This document shows, piece by piece, positions 44,852-53,651 of a stretch of 64,000 nt of DNA. The DNA lies in assembly GCA_038521825.1 (NCBI GenBank), contig JBCBKL010000008.1, positions 1-64,000 on the forward strand, read 5' to 3'. Within the stretch, counting starts at the first letter, position 1; the number at the start of each line of letters is the position of its first letter. The translations under genes and the position numbers were made by a program. Origin of the DNA: JBCBKL01 sp038521825. GTDB taxonomy: Bacteria; Pseudomonadota; Alphaproteobacteria; Rhodobacterales; Rhodobacteraceae. The notes under the pieces are model-generated. The model saw only the letters and a program-made list of their open reading frames with translations. It was not told where the DNA came from and did not search any database.

Positions 44852-45787
44852 ATGGCGAATTTATCCAGCTTTGATCTGAACCTTCTACGTGTGCTCGATG
44901 CGCTAGTCATTGAGCAGTCCACTGTCAGGGCTGGTGAGCGTTTGGGACTATCCCAACCAGCCGTATCCGGAGCGTTGAAAAGGCTTCGCTTGTCTCTCGG
45001 CGACGAGTTGTTCTTTCGGAGCGGTCAGAAGCTCGAAGCGACCGAGTTCGCCCTTTCACTGAAAGAACCGCTGCAAGAGGTTCTAAGCCGTGTCGAGGCG
45101 CTGATCAGCGCCCGGGATGCGTTTGACCCGGCGACGGCTGAACACAGGTTCCGGATTTCGGGCAGTGACTTTTTTGCGGAAATGCTCATGCCAGCATTGG
45201 CCGAGCATTTGACAGCACATGCTCCTTCACTGCGCGTTCACCTCGTTGACCTTGTCCCGGACGATCGAGTTGGCACTTTGGCAAGCCACGACGTGGATTT
45301 TGCCTTGCTCCCTGAAACGCCTTTGCCCGACTGGGCAGAAGGCGAACCGGTCTTCAGCTCATCCTTCTCAGTCATTGCCAGGAAGGCTCATCCACGGACA
45401 ACCGAGCTTGCGCTTGCGCCCGGCGATGTCATGCCGCTCGACCTCTTCTGCGACCTGGGGCATGTCCTGTTTTCGACCGAAGGCAATCCTAAAGGCCTTG
45501 GTGATGAGGCCGTTGCGCGGATCGGGCGCGAACGTCGTGTGGCAATGACCCTGCCAGTTTTCTCTGGAGTATACCGTGCTGTCGCCGGTTCGGACCTCAT
45601 TGCCTTGCTTCCATCCGCGTTGGCCCATCGCATTGCCGAGTCAGCAAATCTCAATGTGTTCGAGCCTCCGATCCCTGTGGATCCGGCCCGCTTGGTTCTG
45701 ATTTGGCACCGTCGGTTTTCTGAGAGTCCGCCACACCTATGGCTGAGAAGCCGGATAATTGAGCTGTTGCACCCCTTGAACGCTTGA
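44852..45787 (+). CDS. LysR-family regulator, divergent from the cupin gene
   Basis: A 311-residue regulator. The winged helix (SFDLNLLRVLDALVIEQST; AGERLGLSQPAVSGALKRL) is of the NodD/LysR group that starts with DLNLL. The effector domain follows from residue 90 (RFRISGSDFFAEMLMPAL). I chose ATG 44852 because the family starts near it; an ATG at 44837 is in the same frame. The cupin gene is the probable target. Confidence 0.87.
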   Translation: MANLSSFDLNLLRVLDALVIEQSTVRAGERLGLSQPAVSGALKRLRLSLGDELFFRSGQKLEATEFALSLKEPLQEVLSRVEALISARDAFDPATAEHRFRISGSDFFAEMLMPALAEHLTAHAPSLRVHLVDLVPDDRVGTLASHDVDFALLPETPLPDWAEGEPVFSSSFSVIARKAHPRTTELALAPGDVMPLDLFCDLGHVLFSTEGNPKGLGDEAVARIGRERRVAMTLPVFSGVYRAVAGSDLIALLPSALAHRIAESANLNVFEPPIPVDPARLVLIWHRRFSESPPHLWLRSRIIELLHPLNA

Positions 45788-45889
45788 AGGACGCACTGAC
45801 AGCAGAGTGCTCAAGTGTCGATTTAGGGTGCCTTACGGACCTCGGTTACGCCGCAGCATTGAGCCAAATCACCACTCCGCCAGCATCAA

Positions 45890-46035
45890 GGACGGCCCAT
45901 TCTTGCCCTTCACCAACCGGCCAAGATGCTGCGGTCGCGCACGCATAGCCGCCATTCGCTGCGCCGGCACAATCTAGGGACGGGCAAACCCGCAGTCGCG
46001 AACTTAGCGGGCTTTCGCTGCTTGCGCACCAATGG
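45890..46035. repeat. Intergenic repeat family, copy B
   Basis: Begins with the same GGACGGCCCAT as copies A and C. It continues with GATGCTGC-GGTCGCG and GCCATTCGCTGC at matching positions, but its second half diverges and adds a second TTCGCTGC near 46012. It fills most of the 320-bp gap (45788-46110) between the LysR genes. No other feature is seen in that gap. Confidence 0.55.
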
Positions 46036-46110
46036 GCGACCTTGGAGGCAACGCCGAACTACTTCGACCAAATCCTCTTGGTATCAGCACGTCTAATTTG
46101 TCTCATTGGA

Positions 46111-46998
46111 TCACCCGGCCTCCGCCATCAGCCACGCGATGACTGAACGTACCACGCGCCGAGCACTGGTTTCAGGATTGGCGATGATCCAATAGTTGTC
46201 GCCCAGATCAATTGCGCTCTGTCCGAGCGGTCGGATCAGTGTGCCATTTTCCAAGCTTTCAGTCGCCAACCGTCCGCGTGCCAAGGCAACACCTTGACCT
46301 TGTTCAGCAGCGCGCAGGATCAAGTCCGAGGAAGTGAGGCGCGGGCCGCGCCTGACATCGAGGCGGTCGGGGCCCATGGACTTCCGCCAAGTCGCCCAGG
46401 ACGTCGCAGGATCGCGATCATGAAGGAGGGGAAGACCTTGGAGGTCGGAGACACCTGATGGCCTACCAAGTTGTTCCCAGAGCTGCGGTGCCATCACAGG
46501 AAATACCTGTTCGTCCATAAGTGGGAGCGGGTCTGGGGCGTCGGTCGGCTGAGATCCCATGCGGATATTCAGGTCGGCTCCGGACGCAACGGGGCTCTTG
46601 CGCGCCTGATCCACAATGATCGAGACTTCGATTTTTGAGTGCATTTCTGTCAGCTTGGGCAACCGTGGCAACAACCAGCGCATAGCAAATGACGGTGTTG
46701 TCGCGATGGTCACCGAGTTCGCGCTGGATCCCTCGCGCGTCTTCTGAACAGAATTTTCCAGATCCATCAGCGCAGCAAGCGCCGCTTTCCCCAAGGCCGC
46801 GCCCTCAGCGGTGAACACCAGTGCCTGCTGTCTACCCCGTTTCTCGAAGAGCGGGATTTCAAGCCAGGCTTCCAGATCGCGCAGTGCCCGGCTGACGGCC
46901 GAATGCTGCACACCCAACCGCCGCCCGGCAGGCCGAATGCCGCCAGTATCATAGACCGCCGCCAGGGAGCGCAGCAGGGTGAGGGGAAGGTCGCGCAT
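46111..46998 (-). CDS. LysR-family regulator, divergent from the glutathionyl reductase
   Basis: A 295-residue GcvA-type regulator. The N-terminus (DLPLTLLRSLAAVYDTGG, then RPAGRRLGVQHSAVSRALRD) is the winged helix; ATG 46998 fits the family start. The effector domain ends by residue 290. It is divergent, with an 89-bp gap, from the glutathionyl-hydroquinone reductase gene, which is the probable target together with the EamA genes downstream of it. Confidence 0.87.
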   Translation of the reverse strand: MRDLPLTLLRSLAAVYDTGGIRPAGRRLGVQHSAVSRALRDLEAWLEIPLFEKRGRQQALVFTAEGAALGKAALAALMDLENSVQKTREGSSANSVTIATTPSFAMRWLLPRLPKLTEMHSKIEVSIIVDQARKSPVASGADLNIRMGSQPTDAPDPLPLMDEQVFPVMAPQLWEQLGRPSGVSDLQGLPLLHDRDPATSWATWRKSMGPDRLDVRRGPRLTSSDLILRAAEQGQGVALARGRLATESLENGTLIRPLGQSAIDLGDNYWIIANPETSARRVVRSVIAWLMAEAG

Positions 46999-47087
46999 GG
47001 TGACTAAGTTAGACCGAAAGCGTTGCATTTGTGAACAGATGGCCTCTTCTTGGCACGCTAGAATGTGGACCAGAAAGGGAACGCTAT

Positions 47088-48086
47088 ATGGGAATGCTGA
47101 TAAACGGGGAGTGGCACGCGGACACGGATCGCACCCAAAAGGATGGGGCTTTCAGACGCGAGACTTCCGCTCTTCCGGTCATCCCCGCATCGCTGTTGGC
47201 AAAGCGACTGGGCAACGAACCAGCACCGATACTCGTCGCATCACTGAGTTGTCCGTGGTCACATCGCGCAACGCTCGTGCGGGCCGTGAAGGACCTGAAG
47301 ACGGTTCCCGTGGCGGTCGCAGGCGGCCCTCGGACGGAAGGCTACGCGTTGACGGACGCAAACCCCCTCAGGCTGAGCAACGAACTGGCCCGCCAAGTCC
47401 ACCAACTCTACCGCGCGACCGACCCGCGCTACACTGGCCGCGCCACAGTGCCGTTGCTTTGGGATGCGCAAGCGCAGACAATCCTGTCAAACGACAGTGC
47501 GACAATCGCGCGGGCGATGGACATAGCGGGGTCAGGCTGGCGGCTGGCTCCTGACGCGCAAGCCGACGAGATCGACGCAATAAACGCACGCATATATGAA
47601 GGGCTTGCAAACGCGGTCTACCGTGCAGGGTTTGCCACCTCACAGCAGGCCTATGATGAAGCGATCGCGGATGTTTACGCGACCCTCGATCAGCTTGAAA
47701 GCATCCTGACCCATCAGCGCTGCCTGTTTGACGCACAGATCACTGAAGCCGATTTATTCCTCTTCGCGTCGCTTGTGCGCTTCGATGCCGTCTATCTGCC
47801 GCTCTTTCGATGCACCCGGCGACGACTTCTCGATTACCCGGCCCTCTGGGCCTTCGCCCTTGACGTGTACCAATGGCCCGGCGTCGCTGAAACGGTCGAT
47901 TTCACAGCCAACTTGCAGGGCTATTTTCTCAACGACACCGACAACAATCCGCACGGGATTGTGCCTGACCTGCCAGAGATCGACTGGAACGCCCCGCATG
48001 GGAGAGCGACACTGGGACCGCTTACAGTCTGGCAGAACGGGCGGCAAATCCCCTTTGATGAACGCGCCGGGGCGGTTCATGCCTGA
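47088..48086 (+). CDS. Glutathionyl-hydroquinone reductase (GST Xi class, YqjG/PcpF-like)
   Basis: A 332-residue enzyme of the GST superfamily. The catalytic motif is CPWSHRA (about residue 64) in the thioredoxin-like domain, and the helical C-terminal domain carries the TEADLFLFASLVRFDAVY segment typical of this class. These enzymes reduce glutathionyl-(hydro)quinones to free hydroquinones using glutathione. The ATG at 47088 follows AGGGAA. The next gene, an EamA exporter, overlaps by 8 bp, and a divergent LysR regulator lies upstream: a small detoxification/export operon is plausible. Confidence 0.88.
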   Translation: MGMLINGEWHADTDRTQKDGAFRRETSALPVIPASLLAKRLGNEPAPILVASLSCPWSHRATLVRAVKDLKTVPVAVAGGPRTEGYALTDANPLRLSNELARQVHQLYRATDPRYTGRATVPLLWDAQAQTILSNDSATIARAMDIAGSGWRLAPDAQADEIDAINARIYEGLANAVYRAGFATSQQAYDEAIADVYATLDQLESILTHQRCLFDAQITEADLFLFASLVRFDAVYLPLFRCTRRRLLDYPALWAFALDVYQWPGVAETVDFTANLQGYFLNDTDNNPHGIVPDLPEIDWNAPHGRATLGPLTVWQNGRQIPFDERAGAVHA

Positions 48087-49011
48087 TAATGCCCATCCGA
48101 ACTATCGGGCGGGCATTCTTGCATGGATCGCGACAATTCTGATCGGAGCCACTTGGCAGTTGGCGACCCGGTTCGGCGTCACGACCACACTGACACCCAT
48201 TGATCTTGCGCTGCTGCGCTATGTGATCCCCACCGTTGTTTTGCTGCCAGTCCTGTTCCGACAGGGTTTCCTGCCAAGCGGCGTGCCACATTGGATTCTT
48301 GTTTTAATTCTTGTGGGCGGCGGATTGCCATTCGGGCTACTCGGCATGGCCGGCGCACAGTTCGCCCCGGCAAGCCACATGGGCGCGCTTCTGCCCGGCT
48401 CGATGCCGGTCTTTGTGGCATTGCTGAGCGCCTTCATACTGGGTGAGCGCTTCGGCAAAGGACGGATCATCGGCCTAGGCGTCATCGTTATCGGCGTCAT
48501 CTGCGTGGTCGGAGCCGCTCTCTCAGGCTCCGCAAGCGGGTCGAACGTCTTGGTCGGGGATGCCCTGTTCATCCTCGCGGGTGTGTTCTGGGCGGTCTAT
48601 ACGGTCGCTTATCGCAAGAGTGGATTGGACCCCTGGCACGGTGCCGCCTTGATCTGTTTCTGGTCGGCCATTCTCATCGCACCGCTCTGGGCAATCATTC
48701 CGAACACGACCTTGACGTCTGCGCCGTTGCCAGACATCGCCTTGCAGGTAGCCGCCCAAGGGGTGTTGGCCGGGCTTCTGGGGCTCGCCGCCTACGGGGC
48801 CACCATTCGCCATCTCGGGGCCAGCATCGCCGCGGTCAGCGGTGCCGTGGTTCCGGCACTGACCGCCCTTGGCGGCCTCGTTCTGCTCGGGGAACCGCTG
48901 TCGATGCTGACAGGTTTGGGTGTTTTACTGGTCGCGGGGGGCATCTGGGCCTTCGCTGGTGCGCCCGGATTGCCGCGCGTGTACAAGGGCGCCGACCGCG
49001 TGACAGAGTGA
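48079..49011 (+). CDS. EamA-family (DMT) transporter, first of a pair
   Basis: A 310-residue membrane protein with about ten helices and the internal two-fold symmetry of the DMT superfamily: LRYVIPTVVLLPVLF and FGLLGMAGAQFAPASHMGALLPGSMPVF in the first half, then AVYTVAYRKSG and VSGAVVPALTALGG in the second. It exports or exchanges an unknown metabolite. The start ATG overlaps the reductase stop by 8 bp and its stop overlaps the next EamA gene, so all three are one operon. Confidence 0.88.
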   Translation: MPDNAHPNYRAGILAWIATILIGATWQLATRFGVTTTLTPIDLALLRYVIPTVVLLPVLFRQGFLPSGVPHWILVLILVGGGLPFGLLGMAGAQFAPASHMGALLPGSMPVFVALLSAFILGERFGKGRIIGLGVIVIGVICVVGAALSGSASGSNVLVGDALFILAGVFWAVYTVAYRKSGLDPWHGAALICFWSAILIAPLWAIIPNTTLTSAPLPDIALQVAAQGVLAGLLGLAAYGATIRHLGASIAAVSGAVVPALTALGGLVLLGEPLSMLTGLGVLLVAGGIWAFAGAPGLPRVYKGADRVTE

Positions 49012-49916
49012 TGAAGCAAGCGACGCGATCTCAATACTCTGTTGGAGTTTTGCTGCTAATTGCGGCGGCTGTGACCTACAGCACAGCCGGTCTCTTCACC
49101 AAAGGGGTGGCTGCGGGTGCGTGGTCGGTCATTTTCTGGCGCGGTGTCTTCGCGGCTTGTTTCACGACCGGATGGACAATCCGAAAAGGCACGTTCCGAC
49201 ACAACTTTTTTGAGATGGGAAGAAGCGGTTGGGCTGTCGGGATCATCGGTGCGCTTGGCACCGCTGCGTTTATCCCGGCCTTCAAGCTGACATCCATTGC
49301 TAACGTTTCTTTCATCTATGCGATCGCGCCGTTGATCGCCGCCGTCTTGGCCTGGCTGGCGATTGGCGAGCGCATCACGGCACGAACACTAATCGGCTCG
49401 ATCGTCGCACTGGTCGGAGTCGGGATCATCGTATCCGGATCGTTCGGGCAGATCAGCCTTCAGGGCGATGGATTGGCACTTGTCATGACCACGGCCATGG
49501 CCACGATCATGGTCATCTACCGCAAATACCCCGACACCCCCGGAGCCGGTCCATCGGTGCTGCAATCGCTATTTCTTATCTCGCCATCATTCGTGTTCGG
49601 GCAACCGTTTCAAACAGCACCGTTCGAAATTCTGGTGCTTGCCGCGTTTGGCCTCTTGTTCGCAATCGCCTCGGTGACGTTAGCTGAAGGCGCGAAACGC
49701 GTGCCATCGGGACAGACTGCCCTGATCGTTGCGTTGGAGGTACCTCTAGCCCCCGTACTGGCTTTCATGGTTTTCACTGAAGTTCCGACCGCCGCCACGT
49801 TAATCGGCGGCGGATTGGTTTTGATTGCGGTCTTGGCTTCGATCAAGAACGCCGGCGAGGTCGCCGATCGGCCTCCTGTCGAGGAAGACGATGCTGTCGC
49901 GCAGACAAAGGCGTAG
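49011..49916 (+). CDS. EamA-family (DMT) transporter, second of a pair
   Basis: A 301-residue protein with about ten helices and two EamA halves (FWRGVFAACFTTGWTIRKG; ALGTAAFIPAFKLTSIANVSF; then IMVIYRKYPDTPGAG and ALIVALEVPLAPVLAFMVF). The start ATG shares its A with the stop of the upstream EamA gene (a GTG 3 bp earlier is also possible). Together with its neighbour it may form a heteromeric or paralogous exporter pair. The C-terminal tail is acidic and cytoplasmic. Confidence 0.87.
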   Translation: MKQATRSQYSVGVLLLIAAAVTYSTAGLFTKGVAAGAWSVIFWRGVFAACFTTGWTIRKGTFRHNFFEMGRSGWAVGIIGALGTAAFIPAFKLTSIANVSFIYAIAPLIAAVLAWLAIGERITARTLIGSIVALVGVGIIVSGSFGQISLQGDGLALVMTTAMATIMVIYRKYPDTPGAGPSVLQSLFLISPSFVFGQPFQTAPFEILVLAAFGLLFAIASVTLAEGAKRVPSGQTALIVALEVPLAPVLAFMVFTEVPTAATLIGGGLVLIAVLASIKNAGEVADRPPVEEDDAVAQTKA

Positions 49917-50024
49917 GGCGGCATGCTATAAATTTGCTGCACCACCGTTTTAGAAGGTTTGGGCTCATTGCGATCATCGGAGGCCGTGCAGCATCTCGAA
50001 GTCCTGACTGTCTTAGAGGGGATC

Positions 50025-50161
50025 GGACGGCCCATTACCGACCTTGGACACGCGGTCGAGATGCTGCAGTCGCGGCCTGCTCTCCGGCCATTCGCCGCAT
50101 GAGCAAAACTGGTGGATGAGCGAACTCACCAAGTGCGGGACGCAGTTGTCTTTGAACTATG
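50025..50161. repeat. Intergenic repeat family, copy C
   Basis: GGACGGCCCAT at the left end, then GATGCTGCAGTCGCG, CGGCCATTCGC, GCGAACTCACC, GTGCGGGA and TTGTCTTTGAA, matching copy A over its full length with short gaps. It lies in the 438-bp gap (49917-50354) between the EamA and SDR genes; I see no gene in that gap. Confidence 0.65.
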
Positions 50162-50354
50162 CCAGAAAAACGTCCGGTATCGCGGCTCCCCTAAATCGCG
50201 GCGACTGCGATCTTCGGCCTCTGTCGCAAGTGTTCGCGCATCTTTGAGCAGCGTTGACAACGCTAGTTTCGCTAAAGACAGCGACGGCGTATTTGCACGC
50301 GATCAATACATCAGTATGCGGGGAACGCGCTTTCCAGGGTAGACTGACATCATG

Positions 50355-51044
50355 TCACCAATCGATTGCCTTTCCATCTCGGAAGAAGCCCCCCGTGGGC
50401 CCGTCATCGGGAAGTGTTGCGGCCCAGACCACACCCGCGGCCCCGTCGTGCACTGACCGCCCGCCACCGCCCATGTCGGTTGCCACCCATCCGGGGCAGA
50501 CTGCATTGACCAAAATGCTGTCGCGGCGCAGTTCATCCGCGAGCTTCAGCGTCAAAGCGTTCAGGGCGGCCTTTGACACACCATACCCCGGTGTGCCGCC
50601 GCCCATCCCTGTAAGCGATCCTGCGCCGGAGGAGACGTTGACGATCCGTGGTGATTCCCCGCGCGCAAGTAAGGGAACGGCGGCTATCGCAGTCGCCCAC
50701 GCCCCAAAAAGGTTCGTCTCGAAGGTCGCCCGCACCCGGTCCAGAGCCGCCGAGCGCGCGCGTTGGTCGGTGTCATAATCGACGCCTGCATTGTTAACGA
50801 GCGCATCGAGGCGACCAAACCGCTGCGCGATCTCGTCGAAGGCCGCAGCGATGGACGCGTCGCTGGTCACATCAAGCTGGATCGCCTCAGCGTCGTGCCC
50901 GATCCCCTGCGCGGTTTTTTGCCCAAGGGCGTGATCGCGCGCGCCGATCAGCACCTTGAGGCCATGGTCGCGGGCAAGCTGGCGAGCCACTTCCTTTCCG
51001 ATGCCACGGTTCGCCCCGGTGACGAGGGCCAATCTGTGTTTCAT
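50355..51044 (-). CDS. Short-chain dehydrogenase/reductase (SDR)
   Basis: A 229-residue classical SDR. The coenzyme motif is TGANRGIG (about residue 10), then NNAG (about 82), the catalytic Ser in VNVSSGAGS and the YxxxK site in YGVSKAALNAL. It uses NAD(P)H on an unknown carbonyl. GGAGA before the ATG at 51044 supports this start. It overlaps the upstream EamA gene by 4 bp. A LysR gene divergent from that operon at 52070 is the likely regulator. Confidence 0.88.
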   Translation of the reverse strand: MKHRLALVTGANRGIGKEVARQLARDHGLKVLIGARDHALGQKTAQGIGHDAEAIQLDVTSDASIAAAFDEIAQRFGRLDALVNNAGVDYDTDQRARSAALDRVRATFETNLFGAWATAIAAVPLLARGESPRIVNVSSGAGSLTGMGGGTPGYGVSKAALNALTLKLADELRRDSILVNAVCPGWVATDMGGGGRSVHDGAAGVVWAATLPDDGPTGGFFRDGKAIDW

Positions 51045-51964
51045 GTCAGTCTCCATTTCAAGGCTAGGAGGATGTTCAGCTGGCGCTGGCTTGCCAACAC
51101 AAACCCGGCAAAAATGATCCCCGCGCCAAGCAGTTCAACAGGGTCTGGGCGTGTGCCGATGGTCGCCCAAGCGATCAGAAGGGCCGCCGCCGGGGTGAAG
51201 GTGGGCAGCATCGCCGCCGTTTGCGCGGGCAGCCTTTGCAGCCCCGCGATCAGGGCCACAACGCTGATGACGCCGCCGACGATACCCTGCATCACAATTT
51301 GCATCACCAACATCGGCAACGATATCTCGCGCAGCGTCTCCCACGCGAACGGGCCGATCAGGACGGCCGCGATGATGGACCCGAAAGACGCCACCGCAGC
51401 GGTCCCCTCAAGGGTCGGGACCTTCCAGTGCCGCAAAAGCGCAGTGTAGCTGCCCCAAAGCACACCGGCGAAGACAAAGAGCGCAATCCCAAAGGGCCAC
51501 CCTGCGCCCATTTGGCCAGTGCTCACTCCAACCAAAAGTGCCAGCCCCGCAAACATCACAGCGGCGCCCAGAACGCGTGGCAGGGCGATCCGCTCCTTCA
51601 GCAAGAGCGCGGCCCAAAAGGTGCCTGTCACAAACACGGCGACCGGCGCAAAGAGCAGCCCGTGGGACAGCGGAGCGTATTGATAGCCCGCCACGGCAAT
51701 CAAGCCAAAGATCGGGCCACCCAAGACTGACAAAACCACCAGCTTGTGCACGGCGATCTGCCCGGTAGCGGCCCGGTTAGACAGCCAGTACCACGCGGGC
51801 AAGGCCAGCAGCGCGGGCGTGGTGTACCGCAGGAAGCTGAGGGCCGCCGGTGACATGCCTGCGTCGATCCCGGCCTTGGCGGCAACGTTGAAGCTGGCCC
51901 AACTCAGCACAGTGAGCGCGCCAAGCAAGGCTCCTGAAGCGGCAGAAGAACTGGATAGGTGCAT
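51041..51964 (-). CDS. EamA-family (DMT) transporter, co-transcribed with the SDR
   Basis: A 307-residue DMT exporter with about ten helices (LLGALTVLSWASFNVAAKAG; LRYTTPALLALPAWYWL; MLPTFTPAAALLIAWATIG). The ATG at 51964 has GGAG upstream; a GTG at 51997 with a strong AAGGAG in front is a serious alternative that would add 11 residues. The ATGA overlap with the SDR shows a two-gene operon, divergent from a LysR gene. Export of the SDR product or substrate is inference. Confidence 0.86.
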   Translation of the reverse strand: MHLSSSSAASGALLGALTVLSWASFNVAAKAGIDAGMSPAALSFLRYTTPALLALPAWYWLSNRAATGQIAVHKLVVLSVLGGPIFGLIAVAGYQYAPLSHGLLFAPVAVFVTGTFWAALLLKERIALPRVLGAAVMFAGLALLVGVSTGQMGAGWPFGIALFVFAGVLWGSYTALLRHWKVPTLEGTAAVASFGSIIAAVLIGPFAWETLREISLPMLVMQIVMQGIVGGVISVVALIAGLQRLPAQTAAMLPTFTPAAALLIAWATIGTRPDPVELLGAGIIFAGFVLASQRQLNILLALKWRLT

Positions 51965-52069
51965 GGTCGTGGCTCCGGCGTCGTTTGCGTTGCGCACCAG
52001 GATGCTCCTTTTGAACCATGCCATCCAATGCTATGAATTGCTCAAAATTATGCTTTGCAGGAATGTATC

Positions 52070-52975
52070 ATGGAGCTTCGTCACCTGCGCTATTTCGTGG
52101 CCGTCGCAGATCATGGGGGGATCAGCCATGCTGCGGAACGGTTGCACATAGCCCAGCCTGCCGTGTCCCGGCAAATCCGTGACTTGGAACTTGAGCTTGG
52201 GTTTGACCTTTTGCTGCGCGAAGGACGGCGCGTTGTGCTAACCGACGCGGGACGCGTTTTTGCCGACCGTGCCCGCGTCATTCTTCAGCAAACAGGGCAG
52301 GCAACCGAAGAAGCGCGCCGCATTGCCAAGGGCGAGGTTGGTACGATCCGGGTCGGACTCCTTGAAAGCGCATCCTGGGCCGGTCACGTCCCCAAAGCAT
52401 TAAACGAGTTCAAACGCCGCCACGAAAATATACGTGTGGACATTCGCCCGATGAGTTCGGTCGATCAGATTGATGCGGTGTTGGCAGGCGAACTGGATGC
52501 GGCATTTGTCTATCGGCAAAACAACATCGTCGAGGACGCCCTTGAGACAACGCCCTTGCGCCAAGACGATGTTGTGTTGGCGGCGTCTATCGATCTGGAC
52601 TTCGAAACCGATGATCCGTTGACGCTCGATGACATCGACGGCCTGCCGATTGTGGCCTTCCCACGGGATGCGGCACCTGCTTATCATGACCGGCTGTTTG
52701 GCGCTTTGGAGCATATCGGATTTGTGCCCCAGATTGTGCAGGAGGCCAACGACGAGACCACGATCCTAAGCCTTGTGTCGGCGGGCGTCGGCTGCGCCTT
52801 CGTTAATTCTGCGCATACGCAGCGCCCTCCGCGACAGGTTCAGTTCCGCAAGGTCGAGGGGCTGCACCTGCCTATTGAATTGCTCTTCGTAACGCGAAAG
52901 TCGCCCGGCAGTCTCACCGAGCTTCTCAGGGCCATCGTCTGGATGATAAATACTCAAAAGGCATCAATAGAATAA
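52070..52975 (+). CDS. LysR-family regulator, divergent from the EamA/SDR operon
   Basis: A 301-residue CbbR/BenM-type regulator. It starts with the classic MELRHLRYFVAVADHGGIS helix-turn-helix, then ERLHIAQPAVSRQIRDLELE. The effector domain has VGLLESASWAGHVPKAL and SAGVGCAFVNSA near the C-terminus. It probably regulates the divergent EamA-SDR operon. The next plus-strand genes (NTF2-like, aldo/keto reductase) follow 75 bp downstream and could also be targets. Confidence 0.89.
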   Translation: MELRHLRYFVAVADHGGISHAAERLHIAQPAVSRQIRDLELELGFDLLLREGRRVVLTDAGRVFADRARVILQQTGQATEEARRIAKGEVGTIRVGLLESASWAGHVPKALNEFKRRHENIRVDIRPMSSVDQIDAVLAGELDAAFVYRQNNIVEDALETTPLRQDDVVLAASIDLDFETDDPLTLDDIDGLPIVAFPRDAAPAYHDRLFGALEHIGFVPQIVQEANDETTILSLVSAGVGCAFVNSAHTQRPPRQVQFRKVEGLHLPIELLFVTRKSPGSLTELLRAIVWMINTQKASIE

Positions 52976-53050
52976 CAAAACAAACTTTTTGATCATCATT
53001 TCTGTGCGCCATGTTTGCTTCATCAAACTACACACCGATGGAGACACATC

Positions 53051-53620
53051 ATGAACCGCACGATCACATCTACCCTCATCGCCGCAGTCCTAGCCTCCGC
53101 GATCAGCGTCCCGGCCAAAGCACAAAAGGTCAGCGCAGGCACGTCGATCACCGCCGACAACCTTGTGGCCCAGGCCGAAATGATCCGCATCGCGGATGCT
53201 CTCGACGCCGCCGTTGACGGCAAGGACTGGACGCTCGTACGCAGCTTCTTCACTGATGAAATTACGGTGGATTTCACCTCTCTTGTGGGCGGCGAACCCG
53301 CAACGATCCCCGCTGACGGGCTGATCGCGGGCTGGTCCGGCAACCTGACTGCGGAAAAGACCTCGTTTCACCTGCGTGGCAACCACCGCATCACCTTTGA
53401 CGGCGACGATGCCGCCATGATGGTCAGCCACGGCTACGCCTGGAACCGCATGGAGCGCGGTACCCTGCCGGAAAACGGTGGCGACCCAATGTGGGAAGTT
53501 TGGGGCACCTATGAGCACAGCTTTACCCTCACCGATGACGGTTGGCGCATCGACGCCATGAGCTTCTTTGCCACCGCCGAGCGCGGCAGCACATTCGTTC
53601 GCAACACCCCCGGCAACTAA
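53051..53620 (+). CDS. Exported SnoaL/NTF2-like protein
   Basis: A 189-residue secreted protein with a signal peptide (TLIAAVLASAISVPAKAQ). The mature part has the SnoaL-like cone fold pattern: ALDAAVDGKDWTLVRSFFTDEITVDF, FHLRGNHRITFDGDDAAMMV, TYEHSFTLTDDGWRIDAMSFF. Some family members are ketosteroid-isomerase-like enzymes, others bind ligands; catalytic residues cannot be assigned. It is followed by a Tat-exported aldo/keto reductase, and both may act in the periplasm on one compound. Confidence 0.82.
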   Translation: MNRTITSTLIAAVLASAISVPAKAQKVSAGTSITADNLVAQAEMIRIADALDAAVDGKDWTLVRSFFTDEITVDFTSLVGGEPATIPADGLIAGWSGNLTAEKTSFHLRGNHRITFDGDDAAMMVSHGYAWNRMERGTLPENGGDPMWEVWGTYEHSFTLTDDGWRIDAMSFFATAERGSTFVRNTPGN

Positions 53621-53651
53621 GTCGAAACGCCAGATCAAAGGAAATATCAGA

